64,000 nt of DNA from Psychrobacter immobilis (GCA_904846265.1 CAJHAA010000001.1:372001-436000), one strand, 5' to 3'; positions 1 to 11,940 are shown, counted from the stretch's first letter. The notes: generated from the letters alone by a model not told the origin. A program made the numbers and translations.

Positions 1-75
1 CCAAACGCCTTTGTTCGCATGCTAAATGGCGATAACTTTGGTAAAACAGTGGTTAAAGTTTCTGAGGTTGAATAA
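1..75 (+). CDS. MDR-family NADP-dependent oxidoreductase, C-terminal end (partial)
   Basis: Only the last 24 codons and the TAA stop are in the window. The tail contains NAFVRMLNGDNFGKTVVKV, which resembles the C-terminus of medium-chain NADP-dependent oxidoreductases of the CurA/YncB type, where this strand closes the catalytic domain. The assignment rests on this short stretch alone. A 219-bp gap with no evident gene separates it from the next gene on the same strand. Confidence 0.6.
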   Translation, partial: PNAFVRMLNGDNFGKTVVKVSEVE

Positions 76-294
76 CCGAACCAATGGTTATCAGTTGATT
101 GAATCGCAAATAACGACTTAACAACATAACTTGCTAAGACAACCACTGAAAATGACCTCTCAACCATGAATACTGTTCTATGGATACAGCTAGCAGTCAT
201 TGCAAATACTCATATTGATTACAGATGATTAATTAAGCATGACTGCTAACAACCCATGATTTAAGAACAACATCAATAATAAATAAGGAAGACT

Positions 295-972
295 ATGAAT
301 ATTTTAATGGTACTAACCTCACATGATAAGTTGGGCGATACTGGCAAAAAAACGGGCTTTTGGCTAGAAGAATTTGCCGCGCCTTATTATGCTTTTATCG
401 ATGCGGGCGTCAATGTGACACTTGCTTCTCCTGCTGGCGGGCAGCCACCGCTTGATCCGAGCAGTGACACTGAAGACACGCAAACGAAAGATACCAAGCG
501 TTTTAAAGAAGACAGCGACGCTCAAAAGCATCTTGCCAATACTGAAAAACTCGCTGATATGAACGCTGAAGATTTTGATTCAGTCTTTTATCCAGGCGGT
601 CATGGTCCACTATGGGACTTGGCAGTTGATAAAAATTCGATCAATTTGATTGAGACGTTTGTCAAACAAGACAAACCTGTCGCCTTTGTTTGTCATTCTC
701 CAGCCGCTCTTAAAAATGTCAAAATTGACGGTGAGTATTTAGTCAAAGGCAAAACAGTGACTGGCTTTACCAATTCAGAAGAAGACGCCGTTGGTCTAAC
801 AGATGTCGTGCCATTCTTAGTAGAAGATGCACTAAAAGCCAATGGTGGTAACTATGAAAAAGCCGCTGATTGGGAATCATTTGTGGTCGAAGATGGCTTG
901 CTGATTACTGGACAAAACCCAGCGTCATCAGAGGAAGCTGCCAAGCGTTTAATCACTAAGCTGAAAGGCTAA
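295..972 (+). CDS. DJ-1/PfpI family protein (type 1 glutamine amidotransferase-like)
   Basis: The 225-residue protein has the DJ-1/PfpI alpha/beta fold signature. It shows an N-terminal NILMVLTSHD strand, an acidic LEE near residues 24-26, and a nucleophile-elbow cysteine at about residue 133 in AFVCHSPAAL. Family members such as HchA/Hsp31 act as glyoxalase III, deglycase or chaperone; which applies here cannot be read from sequence. The length fits the short HchA-like group. An AAGGAAG ribosome binding site precedes the ATG. A glutathione transferase gene follows 47 bp downstream, so the pair may be co-transcribed in detoxification of reactive carbonyls, which is an inference. Confidence 0.88.
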   Translation: MNILMVLTSHDKLGDTGKKTGFWLEEFAAPYYAFIDAGVNVTLASPAGGQPPLDPSSDTEDTQTKDTKRFKEDSDAQKHLANTEKLADMNAEDFDSVFYPGGHGPLWDLAVDKNSINLIETFVKQDKPVAFVCHSPAALKNVKIDGEYLVKGKTVTGFTNSEEDAVGLTDVVPFLVEDALKANGGNYEKAADWESFVVEDGLLITGQNPASSEEAAKRLITKLKG

Positions 973-1019
973 TATCTTTTTAACGTTAATATAATAGACC
1001 ATGCAAAAAGGCCACTATC

Positions 1020-1649
1020 ATGATTCGCTTACATCATCTCAACCAGTCTCGCTCATTACGTATTTTATGGCTTTTAGAAGAGCTGGGCGTGCCTTATGAG
1101 ATCATTAGTCATCAACGCGATCCTAATACTCACTTGGCACCAGACAGTTTAAAGGCGGTACATCCACTCGGCAAATCTCCGGTTATTGAGATGGATGGTC
1201 AACTTTATGCCGAATCGGGTGCAATCACTGAGTTATTGATTGAGCGATTTGCGCCAGAGCGCTTACGTCCTACGACTGATAGCGTAGACTATGGACATTA
1301 TCTGCAATGGATTAACTTTGCTGAAAGCTCGCTCATGTTGCCGTTATTACTGGAGCTATTTACTAAAAAAGCCGGTATCGTCGATAACGAGTTTTTAGAT
1401 GGTTATATCAGTCAAGAAAAACACAGATTGTTGAGCTATCTAAACGAGGAAGTTGCAGATAAGCCATTTATCGTTGGTCATAAGCTAAGCGGCGCTGACT
1501 TTATGCTGTCTTTTGACTTAATCATGCTGGCTAAGCGTGAAGCGTTAGATGATTATCCGCATATCAAGCAGTATGCTTTACAGCTTGCCAGTCTTGATAG
1601 CTATCAGCGCAGCATGCGTTTAGAGGCGAATTATGATCACTCTATTTAG
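1020..1649 (+). CDS. Glutathione S-transferase
   Basis: This 209-residue protein has an N-terminal thioredoxin-like domain and an all-helical C-terminal domain. The segment NQSRSLRILWLLEEL at about residues 8-22 is the usual helix-1 region, with a candidate catalytic serine. GKSPVIEMDG supplies the cis-Pro, and ESGAITELL is the gamma-glutamyl contact motif. The length is normal for cytosolic bacterial GSTs. It conjugates glutathione to electrophiles or acts as a peroxidase; the substrate is unknown. It follows the DJ-1-like gene on the same strand and is closed by a strong terminator. Confidence 0.9.
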   Translation: MIRLHHLNQSRSLRILWLLEELGVPYEIISHQRDPNTHLAPDSLKAVHPLGKSPVIEMDGQLYAESGAITELLIERFAPERLRPTTDSVDYGHYLQWINFAESSLMLPLLLELFTKKAGIVDNEFLDGYISQEKHRLLSYLNEEVADKPFIVGHKLSGADFMLSFDLIMLAKREALDDYPHIKQYALQLASLDSYQRSMRLEANYDHSI

Positions 1650-1686
1650 TACCATGGTCTAACTGTTTATCGACTATTTAATGTAT

Positions 1687-1717
1687 AAAAAAACAGCTCT
1701 TTATAGAGCTGTTTTTT
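1687..1717 (+). terminator. Rho-independent terminator after the GST gene
   Basis: A perfect stem (ACAGCTCT/AGAGCTGT, extended by A:T pairs) with a TTAT loop is followed by a T run. It begins 38 bp after the GST stop codon. The flanking A run means it could also act on the other strand. Confidence 0.85.
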
Positions 1718-1753
1718 ATGGGCAAAAATGACCTGAGTCGTAGCTATGTGACA

Positions 1754-1861
1754 TATAGTCAAGGAATTTTAGAATCGCTACAAGGCGACCGACCGCAGAT
1801 AGTACACTGATTACATCTAAGGCGGGTAACACCGTAGCAGTTTAAAAGTGCTCTGACTATA
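1754..1861. repeat. Dispersed ~107-bp repeat with terminal inverted repeats, copy A
   Basis: The element begins TATAGTC and ends GACTATA. It shares a common interior with the copy at 26775-26881: TACAAGGCRACCGA near the left side, then a GTAGAT/GCAGAT region and an AACRCYGTA block to the right. The two copies have diverged but align end to end at nearly the same length (108 and 107 bp). No coding sequence lies inside, so it resembles a MITE-like or REP-like element. Confidence 0.75.
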
Positions 1862-2137
1862 GCACTGTGTTTCTTATCCTCTATCATTGACAGACAGCTG
1901 CATCTATCTTTTAACTTGATTTTCAATGTGTGAGTTATGCGTAATAAATGCTCAACAAAAATTATGATAAAATATTCAAAACAGGGTTTAGAATACTTTT
2001 TTGGTTTTATCAGCCTACTAAATGACTTTTTATTAAATGACTTTGAACGTCTTGAGTTTCATGACTATCCGACGAGCGCGATGCTTGTTTAACAACGGCT
2101 ATACACCATTTTGTCCCTCTACGCAGATTATCCACCC

Positions 2138-3754
2138 ATGAGTACTGAATACCAGTTTAAGCCCCATGAACGACCATTCATGCTTGGCTCGCCTGCCACC
2201 CCTGATCATCCTGTACGCCGTAAAGTATTTTATTTGCTGATTGGTATTTTTATTGGCTTGACTGCCAGCTTTCAGAATGGTTTATTGGTCGCGAATCTCA
2301 CTCAAATCCAAGGTGAAATGGGCTTAACACCAGTAGAAGGTGGCTGGATATCAGTCGCTTACAATATGACCAATGCTTGTGTCACGGTGCTGCTGTACAA
2401 AATTCGCCAGCAATTTGGCATGTCGTTATTTAGCAAAATCACTTTGTTCTTTTTATTGGCAGCCACCAGTATGCAGTGGCTGGTCAGTAGCAATCTACTC
2501 AGTACGACGATTGGGATTAGCATTGAGCCTTATTATTTAGAACTGCTCGCCCGTGGCTTTAGTGGTGTGGTGGCTAGTGCGATGACGGTATTGTCTATTT
2601 TTTATTGTCTACAAGGCATGCCAACTGCTCGGCGTATCAGCGGACTGATATTAGGCTTCGGCTTGGTGCAGTTTGGCATTCCACTGTCACGGATTATCTC
2701 GCCTTATTTAGCTGTTGATGGTCAGCTTGAAGGTTTATTTTTATTTCAAGTGGGATTATCGCTGATTTGCTTTGGGCTTATTAACATTCTTGAACTACCA
2801 CCGGGCAACACTGAAAAGGTCTTTGAAAAACTTGATTTAGTGAGTTTTGGCTTTTTTGCCAGTGGTCTTGCCGCCCTATCCGTATTTTTAGTACAAGGTA
2901 GAATTCAATGGTGGACAATGCCTTGGCTTATCTATCCGCTGATTATCGCCGTCGCGACTATCTCGATTGCTTTATGGATTGAGACCCATCGCAAAAACCC
3001 TATGTTACAAGTACGCTGGATGCGTAGTCGCACCATTATTGCCTTTATGATTACTGGTGCCGTTATGCGTATTTTGCTGTCTGAGCAAAGTGTGGGCGCC
3101 GCAGGATTATTAGCAAACCTTGGTTATGGCAATGACCAGCTGATTGTTTTTTATGCCATCATCTTGGTGGCTAGCATACTGGCATTAGTGATTAGCATTT
3201 TTACTACCAAAGCGACGGATCTGCGCCGACCAGTGATTTTTGCGGTTGCATTGATTGCGATTGGTGCATGGATAGATACGGGTGTGTCGCTAAACTCTGC
3301 CCCTTATATGTTTTATTTCAGTCAGTTTATAATCGCTTTTGCTGCCGTTTACTTCATGGGACCAATGGTATTTGAAGGTATGTTTCGCGCCATTGCTAAC
3401 GGACCTGCCTATATTATTAGCTTTTCGGTGATTTTTGGTATTTCACAAACGATCGGCGGTTTGGCAGGCGCGGCAGGTATTCAAGCATTTACCACCATTC
3501 GTACTCAGATGCATTATGCCAATATGGTCAGTTCAATGAATACCACTGATCCTGCTACGATGACCCAAATGCTACAGGGTGTGCAACGTCAAGCAACGGT
3601 CGCCGCTTATGACGATTTATTCTTTTTGATGGCCGTGAGCGCCACCATCACCGCGCTATATTTATTGATGGTTTATTTTTATTACCTTTATCATAAACGC
3701 AATCCACTTGGTAAAGAACTTGCCGCATTGGCAGAAATGATGGGCAAAAAATAA
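2138..3754 (+). CDS. MFS efflux transporter, DHA2/EmrB-like
   Basis: A strongly hydrophobic protein of about 538 residues with 12-14 predicted membrane helices, typical in size for DHA2 drug:H+ antiporters. The region after the first helix (LTQIQGEMGLTPVEGGWIS) matches the EmrB pattern in which a short loop leads into the second helix. An open TTG at 2111 would add nine residues, but the ATG at 2138 is the more likely start. The membrane-fusion gene follows 107 bp downstream, so together they would form an EmrAB-type inner-membrane and periplasmic efflux unit. The outer-membrane partner is not nearby. Substrates cannot be inferred. Confidence 0.85.
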   Translation: MSTEYQFKPHERPFMLGSPATPDHPVRRKVFYLLIGIFIGLTASFQNGLLVANLTQIQGEMGLTPVEGGWISVAYNMTNACVTVLLYKIRQQFGMSLFSKITLFFLLAATSMQWLVSSNLLSTTIGISIEPYYLELLARGFSGVVASAMTVLSIFYCLQGMPTARRISGLILGFGLVQFGIPLSRIISPYLAVDGQLEGLFLFQVGLSLICFGLINILELPPGNTEKVFEKLDLVSFGFFASGLAALSVFLVQGRIQWWTMPWLIYPLIIAVATISIALWIETHRKNPMLQVRWMRSRTIIAFMITGAVMRILLSEQSVGAAGLLANLGYGNDQLIVFYAIILVASILALVISIFTTKATDLRRPVIFAVALIAIGAWIDTGVSLNSAPYMFYFSQFIIAFAAVYFMGPMVFEGMFRAIANGPAYIISFSVIFGISQTIGGLAGAAGIQAFTTIRTQMHYANMVSSMNTTDPATMTQMLQGVQRQATVAAYDDLFFLMAVSATITALYLLMVYFYYLYHKRNPLGKELAALAEMMGKK

Positions 3755-3861
3755 CAGGTGATAATCATATCGATTTGTTGCTGTTACCTTTTCTTCTTAT
3801 GCTAATTACTATATTTTAAAAAGTTATCCACCATGTTTATTAATCTCATTAGGAGCGCATC

Positions 3862-5157
3862 ATGAGCGAAGACAAATTAAATGATCTTGATGACCATAAT
3901 CAAGACACTGCTCAAGATGCCACCCAAAATACTGCTGAAAACAATCAGACATCATCCAATGCAGCAGCAATAGAGATGCCTCTAAACCAATCGAAAAATG
4001 ATGATACTGTGACCGTACCGAAAAAAGAGGACTCGGTAATAACGTCAGTTGCTGATACTGATGAAACGCCAATGCCGCCAAAAGAGCCTATTCCTGACGC
4101 TACGGGTTGGTCGCCTAAAAAGAAATCTTACTTTAACCTAGGCTTATTGATTGCACTAATCATTATTGGCGTCCTTTTGATTCTTTATGCGTGGAAGCTA
4201 CCGCCCTTTACGCCTACGGTTCAGCAGACTAATAATGCCTTTGTAAAAGGCCAAACAACGATTATCAGCCCGCAAGTTTCTGGCTATGTCACAGAAGTGG
4301 CAGTGCAAGATTTTGAAAATGTACAAGCAGATGATTTATTGGTCAAGATAGATGACCGTGCCTTTTTGCAGCAGCTCGAACAAGCACAAGCCAATATCGA
4401 AGTCGCTATGACCGACCGCTCAAGCAATGCGCAAGATACGGGCACCAGTCAGGCGCAAATCGAAGCACGTAAAGCGGACTTATATAGTGCCAAAGTCAGC
4501 GTTGATAGTGCACGCGAAGATGTAAAGCGCTATCAAGGGCTTGATGCGATTGGCGCAGTATCCAAAGCAGAAGTTGCTCATGCCCAAGCTCAGCTCGCTC
4601 AAGCACAAGCTGGCGTGCAGCAAGCAGAAGCCAATTTACAAGTCGCCCTTGAGGCCAGCAAAAAAACCAGTGGTAGCCGCTCATCACTCGATGCCAATAT
4701 TAAAAATGCAGAAGCAGTTGCTAAGCAAGCACAGATTAATTTAGACAATACGATTATTACTGCCCCTGAATCAGGACAACTGAGTCAAGTCAGCGTCAAA
4801 GCTGGGCAATATGTCAGCGCGGGTACACAGCTCATGTATGTGGTGCCAAAAGGCGTGTGGATTATTGCCAACTTTAAAGAAACCCAAGTGGCAAATATGA
4901 CTGTCGGTGAGCCTGCAACTATTCATGTGGATGCGCTAGGCGGCGCTACGTTTCGAGGTCATGTCAGCAATATCTCGCCAGCGACTGGCAGTGAATTTAG
5001 CGCGGGCGCGGCAAACCCTGCAACTGGCAACTATATTAAAATCGCTCAGCGTATTCCGGTACGAATAGATTTAGAGCAAGGACAACCTGAGCTTGCGCAA
5101 TTGCGCCCCGGTATGTCGGTATCGGTCGATGTCGATACTCAAAGAAACGAAAGGTAA
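3862..5157 (+). CDS. HlyD/EmrA-family membrane fusion protein
   Basis: A periplasmic adaptor of 431 residues. The first ~90 residues are a hydrophilic, Asn/Asp/Gln-rich cytoplasmic tail, longer than in E. coli EmrA. One membrane helix follows at about residues 92-113. Next come a lipoyl half (ISPQVSGYVTEV), a long Ala/Gln-rich coiled-coil hairpin, the second lipoyl half (ITAPESGQLSQVSVKAGQ) and a beta-barrel domain (VWIIANFKETQV). It would link the upstream MFS pump to an outer-membrane channel. AGGAG sits seven bases before the ATG. Confidence 0.9.
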   Translation: MSEDKLNDLDDHNQDTAQDATQNTAENNQTSSNAAAIEMPLNQSKNDDTVTVPKKEDSVITSVADTDETPMPPKEPIPDATGWSPKKKSYFNLGLLIALIIIGVLLILYAWKLPPFTPTVQQTNNAFVKGQTTIISPQVSGYVTEVAVQDFENVQADDLLVKIDDRAFLQQLEQAQANIEVAMTDRSSNAQDTGTSQAQIEARKADLYSAKVSVDSAREDVKRYQGLDAIGAVSKAEVAHAQAQLAQAQAGVQQAEANLQVALEASKKTSGSRSSLDANIKNAEAVAKQAQINLDNTIITAPESGQLSQVSVKAGQYVSAGTQLMYVVPKGVWIIANFKETQVANMTVGEPATIHVDALGGATFRGHVSNISPATGSEFSAGAANPATGNYIKIAQRIPVRIDLEQGQPELAQLRPGMSVSVDVDTQRNER

Positions 5158-5248
5158 AAGAATATTTGCTTGCTACTATTCATCATTTTTGATGCTGCGT
5201 ATGTTTATAGTCAGTTTATGATAAATTGACTATATGAAAGGAATGATA

Positions 5249-5683
5249 ATGCGGAATAAGATAATAGGGTTAAGTGCTTTACTCATTTTATCAGGGTGCA
5301 TAAAAAATCATAAAAATACGGAAGTTCAATTGGTCGAGTTTAAACGGACATCATCATATTATGAAATAACTTTTTTATCAGAAGCTAATTTTTCAATACG
5401 TGAATCAACTAGAAATACAGGGAGTTATATACATTGTATCAACGATAAACGAATCTATGGTGATAAATACATTCCTGACTACTCTTCGAATAATTATTTG
5501 AGCGGCAATATTCCTAAAAACACCAAACCTACTGCTGACACACTTTCAGATCAATACATCTATAGCATCAAACTTGATTCTTCAACATACTTAGAGAACG
5601 ACAAAACTTTATATTGCCGTATATTTACAGGAAACTTCCCAGGAAAGCTAAAAAAGTCGCAAGTACTCGAGCTTATACCATAA
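5249..5683 (+). CDS. Putative small lipoprotein of unknown function
   Basis: A 144-residue protein whose N-terminus, MRNKIIGLSALLILSGC, is a lipoprotein signal with a lipobox cysteine at residue 17. An upstream in-frame ATG exists at 5234, but AAAGGA lies at the right distance for the ATG at 5249. I do not recognise the mature domain; it contains three more cysteines and is rich in Tyr, Ser and Asn. The gene is clearly more AT-rich than its neighbours, hinting at acquired or fast-evolving DNA. It stands alone between the efflux operon and the convergent pdxH. Confidence 0.6.
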   Translation: MRNKIIGLSALLILSGCIKNHKNTEVQLVEFKRTSSYYEITFLSEANFSIRESTRNTGSYIHCINDKRIYGDKYIPDYSSNNYLSGNIPKNTKPTADTLSDQYIYSIKLDSSTYLENDKTLYCRIFTGNFPGKLKKSQVLELIP

Positions 5684-5699
5684 AGCTTTTAATAAAATT

Positions 5700-5734
5700 A
5701 GGTGCTGTTGCTGTTTAGAGCAGCAACAGCACCT
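5700..5734 (-). terminator. Perfect 14-bp hairpin between convergent genes
   Basis: Arms of 14 bp (AGGTGCTGTTGCTG and its complement) flank the loop TTTAGAG. On the minus strand it is followed by a TAATTTTATT tract, so it most likely terminates pdxH. On the plus strand no T run follows. Confidence 0.6.
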
Positions 5735-5780
5735 AAGAAATCACTCTCTGCTTATATCTAAATATAAACAGCAAATATGT

Positions 5781-6431
5781 TTAAGGTAATAAACGCTTGG
5801 TACTCCAGCTTTCACCATTGTCTTTAGTATAGACAATACGGTCATGCATACGATTGGCACGACCTTGCCAAAACTCAATTTCATGAATGCTAATCTCGTA
5901 ACCACCCCAAAATTCTGGTGTTGGCACTTGGCTACTTTCTGGATACTGATTTTGTAGCTCATCAAACTTGGTTTGCATCACCTCACGATCAGCAACTTCG
6001 CCACTTTGAGGTTGACTGACCCACGCACCCACTTGACTGTCGTGAGGACGCTTTTGAAAGTAAGCAGCTGACTTATTAGCATCGATTTTAGCAATACTGC
6101 CACTAATACGTACTTGACGCTCCAGCTCTTGCCAAAAGAATAGCGCTTCGACATTCGGGTTTTCGGCAATATCTTGACCTTTAGCACTTTCATAATTGGT
6201 ATAAAACACCACACCATTTTCGGTAATCTCACGCATAAGTACGATGCGCACGCTAGGTTTATTATCAGCACCGCACGTCGCCAGACTCATCGCATAAGGC
6301 TCTTGCACCTTTTGTGCTAATGCCTCATTCATCCATTCTTTTAGTAGCTCAAATGGAGAGTCTGGGACGGACTGTTGATCAAGCTCACCTTTTTCGTATG
6401 ACAAACGCTGATCGGTAAAATCCATGCTCAT
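5781..6431 (-). CDS. pdxH: Pyridoxamine/pyridoxine 5'-phosphate oxidase
   Basis: PdxH is a homodimeric FMN enzyme that oxidises PNP or PMP to pyridoxal 5'-phosphate, the last step and salvage of vitamin B6. The 216-residue protein shows SVRIVLMREI and VVFYTNYESAKG (FMN/PLP binding region), ERQVRISG, and the C-terminal FWQGRANRMHDR followed by a terminal RLLP, matching the family's near-invariant end. AAGGA is seven bases before the ATG. It lies 37 bp downstream of glmM on the same strand, so the two may be co-transcribed. Confidence 0.95.
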   Translation of the reverse strand: MSMDFTDQRLSYEKGELDQQSVPDSPFELLKEWMNEALAQKVQEPYAMSLATCGADNKPSVRIVLMREITENGVVFYTNYESAKGQDIAENPNVEALFFWQELERQVRISGSIAKIDANKSAAYFQKRPHDSQVGAWVSQPQSGEVADREVMQTKFDELQNQYPESSQVPTPEFWGGYEISIHEIEFWQGRANRMHDRIVYTKDNGESWSTKRLLP

Positions 6432-6468
6432 AAAATATTCCTTATCTTAATATAACTACATTATCACT

Positions 6469-7839
6469 TTAACCCAATACTGCTTTGATATGGTCAGCCA
6501 AATCATTTGCCAATACATCACATTCTATTTCATCATCCGACTCAACCATCACACGTATCATAGGTTCTGTACCTGATTGGCGAATGAGCAGACGACCGCG
6601 ACCCTCTAAAGTGGCCTGTGCTTTTGCAAAAGCAGCAACCAGCTCTTCATGCTCAAACGGATCTTGCATTTTACTTAAGCGTACATTGACCAGTTTCTGT
6701 GGCAATTTTTCAAAGCCTTCGGTCAAATCACTGAGCGCTTTACCACGTGCTTGCATTACCGCAAGCACTTGCAAGCCGGCGATAATGGCATCGCCCGTAC
6801 GACTCTTATCTAAACATAGAATATGACCCGATGGTTCGCCGCCCAGTATCCAGCCATTCGCTTCAAGCTCATGCATCACATAACGATCGCCTACTTTTGC
6901 ACGCGTAAATTTAATGTCTGCCGCTTTGAGTGCCAACTCTAAGCCCATATTACTCATCAGCGTACCAACCACACCTTTCGCCTTAGTCTGACCTTGGGTA
7001 GCAAGTACGTATAAAATGCCATCGCCGTCAACCAGATTACCAGCCTCATCAACCATCACAATACGATCACCATCACCGTCTAGTGCGATACCAACATCTG
7101 CCTCGTGCTCAATCACTGCTTTCTGTAAGCCTTCAGGATGGGTAGAGCCGCAGTCGGCATTGATATTGATGCCATCAGGCGTATTGTTAATAGCAATCAC
7201 ATTGGCACCCAACTCACGCATGACTCTTGGTGCCACGCTATAGCCTGCACCATTGGCACAATCTACGACGACAGTCAGATGACTCAAGTCATATTGATAA
7301 GGAAAACTGCCTTTACAGAATTCGATATAGCGACCTTTGGCATCATTGATTCGATTGTTTTTCCCCAATTGTGCTGGATCAAGAATAGGCATGATCACAT
7401 TATTGTCCGCTTCAGAGGCACTCATAATCGCTTTTAGCTTGTCATTAATAGAGTTTTGCATCTCATCAGTCAGCTTTTTGCCATCACCTGAAAACAGTTT
7501 GATACCATTATCATAGTAAGGATTGTGCGACGCTGAAATGACCACCCCAGCATCTGCATTGAAACTACGGGTCAAATGCGCAATCGCTGGTGTGGGTAAT
7601 GGTCCCAGCATATGCACATCAACACCAGCGGCATTAAACCCCGCTTGCAATGCGCCTTCAATCACATAACCTGACAGCCGCGTATCCTTACCGATGACCA
7701 CGCTTGGCTTGCGAGCAGGGTTGTCATTATTCTCTATCAGCACACGTCCCGTCACATAGCCCAATTTTAAAATAAAGTCTGGTGTGATCGGCGACTCACC
7801 GAATTTTCCGCGAATACCATCGGTGCCAAAGTAGCTCAT
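6469..7839 (-). CDS. glmM: Phosphoglucosamine mutase
   Basis: GlmM converts glucosamine-6-phosphate to glucosamine-1-phosphate for UDP-GlcNAc and cell wall synthesis. The protein (about 456 residues from this start) begins [14 protein letters not shown]. It carries the phosphoserine loop VVISASHNP near residue 100, the Mg-binding DGDGDR and the phosphate-binding [11 protein letters not shown] at the C-terminus. An in-frame ATG five codons upstream exists, but GGAG is eight bases before the chosen ATG and the family begins at MSYFG-like sequence. It is slightly longer than the usual ~445 residues. Confidence 0.96.
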   Translation of the reverse strand: MSYFGTDGIRGKFGESPITPDFILKLGYVTGRVLIENNDNPARKPSVVIGKDTRLSGYVIEGALQAGFNAAGVDVHMLGPLPTPAIAHLTRSFNADAGVVISASHNPYYDNGIKLFSGDGKKLTDEMQNSINDKLKAIMSASEADNNVIMPILDPAQLGKNNRINDAKGRYIEFCKGSFPYQYDLSHLTVVVDCANGAGYSVAPRVMRELGANVIAINNTPDGININADCGSTHPEGLQKAVIEHEADVGIALDGDGDRIVMVDEAGNLVDGDGILYVLATQGQTKAKGVVGTLMSNMGLELALKAADIKFTRAKVGDRYVMHELEANGWILGGEPSGHILCLDKSRTGDAIIAGLQVLAVMQARGKALSDLTEGFEKLPQKLVNVRLSKMQDPFEHEELVAAFAKAQATLEGRGRLLIRQSGTEPMIRVMVESDDEIECDVLANDLADHIKAVLG

Positions 7840-7940
7840 TATGTATGCTCCCAAATCTAAGAGTGAAAATCAGACGAATACGCAAACAATAACGTATAAA
7901 CAGTCTAAGTAGTTATTATTATAATCCGCTTGTGTATTTT

Positions 7941-7980
7941 ACAAAAAAAACAGCCAACAATAACAAGGCATTGTTGGCTG
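7941..7980 (-). terminator. Rho-independent terminator of guaB
   Basis: A perfect 10-bp stem (CAGCCAACAA/TTGTTGGCTG) at 7951-7980 is followed on the minus strand by eight T residues (7943-7950). It lies about 70 bp past the guaB stop. Confidence 0.88.
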
Positions 7981-8052
7981 TTTGTATCTTAAGGTCACTG
8001 CAGCCCTGCAAAATAGCTATCGTTGACATAATGCAGGATTATAAAACACCTT

Positions 8053-9930
<1,878 letters not shown>

Positions 9931-11940
9931 CTAGTCTTTCCCCTTCAATATCAAACGTTCAGCAGGCAGATAAGCTTTTTGTTTGCTATATAAGTAATTC
10001 AACATCTGCTCACGTATCTCACAGGCCAGTGTCCATGCTTCTATGGGACCTACCGCTGAAACAGCGCCGCGCAGGTGAATAATGTTGGCAGTCACCTCAA
10101 CGACAAACATTTCAGGCTCAGTTTTGTTATCCCAAAGCTTATTGTCTTTAACCGCCGATATAAATTTCTGGCGAATGGCATCAATATCTGCACCATAATC
10201 GACATATAAAAACACAGGGCAAGTCTGATGTACTTCGGTATGTGACCAGTTTTCTACCATTTCGGTAATCAGTTCGCGCATCGGCACGATCAATCGACGT
10301 TCATCCCATGTTTTGAGTACCGCATACGTATAACGCAGGTCTTCAACGGTACTAAAATTGCCATCCATTATCACACTGTCGCCAATCCGTACCGGCTGGG
10401 TCACGGCCACCTGTACCCCAGCAATGATATTACCCAGTATCGGCTGCGCGGCAATCCCAATGACCACGCCTGCGATACCAGCCGAGGTCAATAGCGTCTT
10501 ACCAAGGCCTTCCATGTTGGCAAATTCACTGAGGCCAATCCAAATACTGCCCAAAATCATGACAAAAATAAAGACGCGGCGAAATATCGATACATAAGTA
10601 CGGCGACGGCGCTCTTTATCAAAATGCTCTTCAGCCAGATTTTCAATTTGTAGGCTTTGATAGCGATTAGCAAAAAAGTTAATAATGCGAATGCCAAGCC
10701 ATAAGGTACTAAATACTAGCCCAATCCAGATAAGCGGACGAGTCGATGAAGCTACCGCATCCAAATAAGGAAAGCCCCCTGACACCAAAGTAAAGACGAG
10801 CAAAAAACTGATGGTAAAAGTCAACGGCACGGTCAGCTTATTAACCAAATCTGCCACGCCATTAGTACTACCAACATAATTGCTGTATTTTTCATCGTCA
10901 ATATAACGGCTGATGATTTTTTCCGTGCCTTTACTGAGTAACCACCCTACTCCCATGGTCACTAGGAAAAACAGTGCTAATGCCAAAAACTCCCATAGTG
11001 CGATACTGAAAATCTTAAGTTTTAACCATCCAGGTAAATAACGCTCAAATTCCGCTGGATGATATTGCTCATAGAGATTGTCGATATTATCAACTGTCTG
11101 TGCAGAAAACACCCAAATAGGCGCAGCTTCACCAACCCGTACTCGTTGCAAATAGATGGGAACACGGCGCTCACGATAGTCGATATAGCCTAGCTGAATC
11201 GAACGTCTAGGGATGCCCATGATACTACTGGTATTGCCAAGTGGCGGCTCGATTAAACCATCTGGGCGATCTGGCAGATCATCAAAAACGTAAAGCTCTT
11301 TTTCTGTTAACAAAAAATCCAACCGTTTTGATAACTCAAGCGCGTGGTTACGCTGAATTTTCTGATCGATTAAATTCATGTTGAGTGCATAAGCAGCCAA
11401 ATCGTATTGTTGCTTCATGACCGCCGATTGAAAAAACTCTAAAGTCGCTAGTGGCGTGGTTAAATTTGGCGGCTCCGATAATGGCGGCAAGCCTACATTG
11501 AGCTTGTCTAGCAAATAATAACCTTCATTGTATTCACCCGTCAGTCCAGAATCTCCCTGCAAATTACCCGCTTGCTCTACTGCATTGCGCTCGGTAGGAT
11601 CAAATATTTCTTCTGCAACGCCAGAGATGCTGAGGCTTTCGTCTTTAATTGTATTGATTTTTTGAGTGGCATATTCAGCCAGATTATCGGGCTTACTGAT
11701 TGAAGTTGATGACGAGCTAGACTGCTCATCCGTAGCTTGTTCGCTATCGCTTTGCATATCACTAGTGCTTGCGGCATTAGCGGGTGCAAACACAGCATTC
11801 ATACTGACTATAAAAAAAACCAATAGTAATGGCAAAGTACTGGCGCGCACATTCCAACGCTGGGGGTTAGGATAGTGGTCACTGTCGGTATCAATTGCTA
11901 TACGATGACCGCCAACAATGCTTTTTTTGAGAATATTCAT
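9931..11940 (-). CDS. Large MscS-family mechanosensitive channel
   Basis: A 669-residue inner-membrane protein. After a hydrophobic N-terminal segment (about residues 32-55) comes a Ser/Gln-rich linker and a periplasmic region to about residue 310. Several membrane helices follow, then the MscS core: the pore helix SAGIAGVVIGIAAQPILGN and the beta domain VRIGDSVIMDGNFSTVEDL. MscS channels release solutes on hypo-osmotic shock. At 669 residues this is a larger variant than E. coli MscS (286), with an added periplasmic domain and extra helices, closer to YbdG/YnaI-like or other mid-size members. It appears monocistronic. Confidence 0.9.
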   Translation of the reverse strand: MNILKKSIVGGHRIAIDTDSDHYPNPQRWNVRASTLPLLLVFFIVSMNAVFAPANAASTSDMQSDSEQATDEQSSSSSTSISKPDNLAEYATQKINTIKDESLSISGVAEEIFDPTERNAVEQAGNLQGDSGLTGEYNEGYYLLDKLNVGLPPLSEPPNLTTPLATLEFFQSAVMKQQYDLAAYALNMNLIDQKIQRNHALELSKRLDFLLTEKELYVFDDLPDRPDGLIEPPLGNTSSIMGIPRRSIQLGYIDYRERRVPIYLQRVRVGEAAPIWVFSAQTVDNIDNLYEQYHPAEFERYLPGWLKLKIFSIALWEFLALALFFLVTMGVGWLLSKGTEKIISRYIDDEKYSNYVGSTNGVADLVNKLTVPLTFTISFLLVFTLVSGGFPYLDAVASSTRPLIWIGLVFSTLWLGIRIINFFANRYQSLQIENLAEEHFDKERRRRTYVSIFRRVFIFVMILGSIWIGLSEFANMEGLGKTLLTSAGIAGVVIGIAAQPILGNIIAGVQVAVTQPVRIGDSVIMDGNFSTVEDLRYTYAVLKTWDERRLIVPMRELITEMVENWSHTEVHQTCPVFLYVDYGADIDAIRQKFISAVKDNKLWDNKTEPEMFVVEVTANIIHLRGAVSAVGPIEAWTLACEIREQMLNYLYSKQKAYLPAERLILKGKD

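Larger units (their letters stand above)
1650..2137. other. Intergenic region before the efflux operon
   Basis: This 488-bp gap holds the GST terminator (1687-1717), a dispersed repeat (1754-1861) and an AT-rich stretch (about 1910-2100) that probably contains the promoter of the efflux operon. I could not pick out a convincing -35/-10 pair and see no coding potential. Confidence 0.6.
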
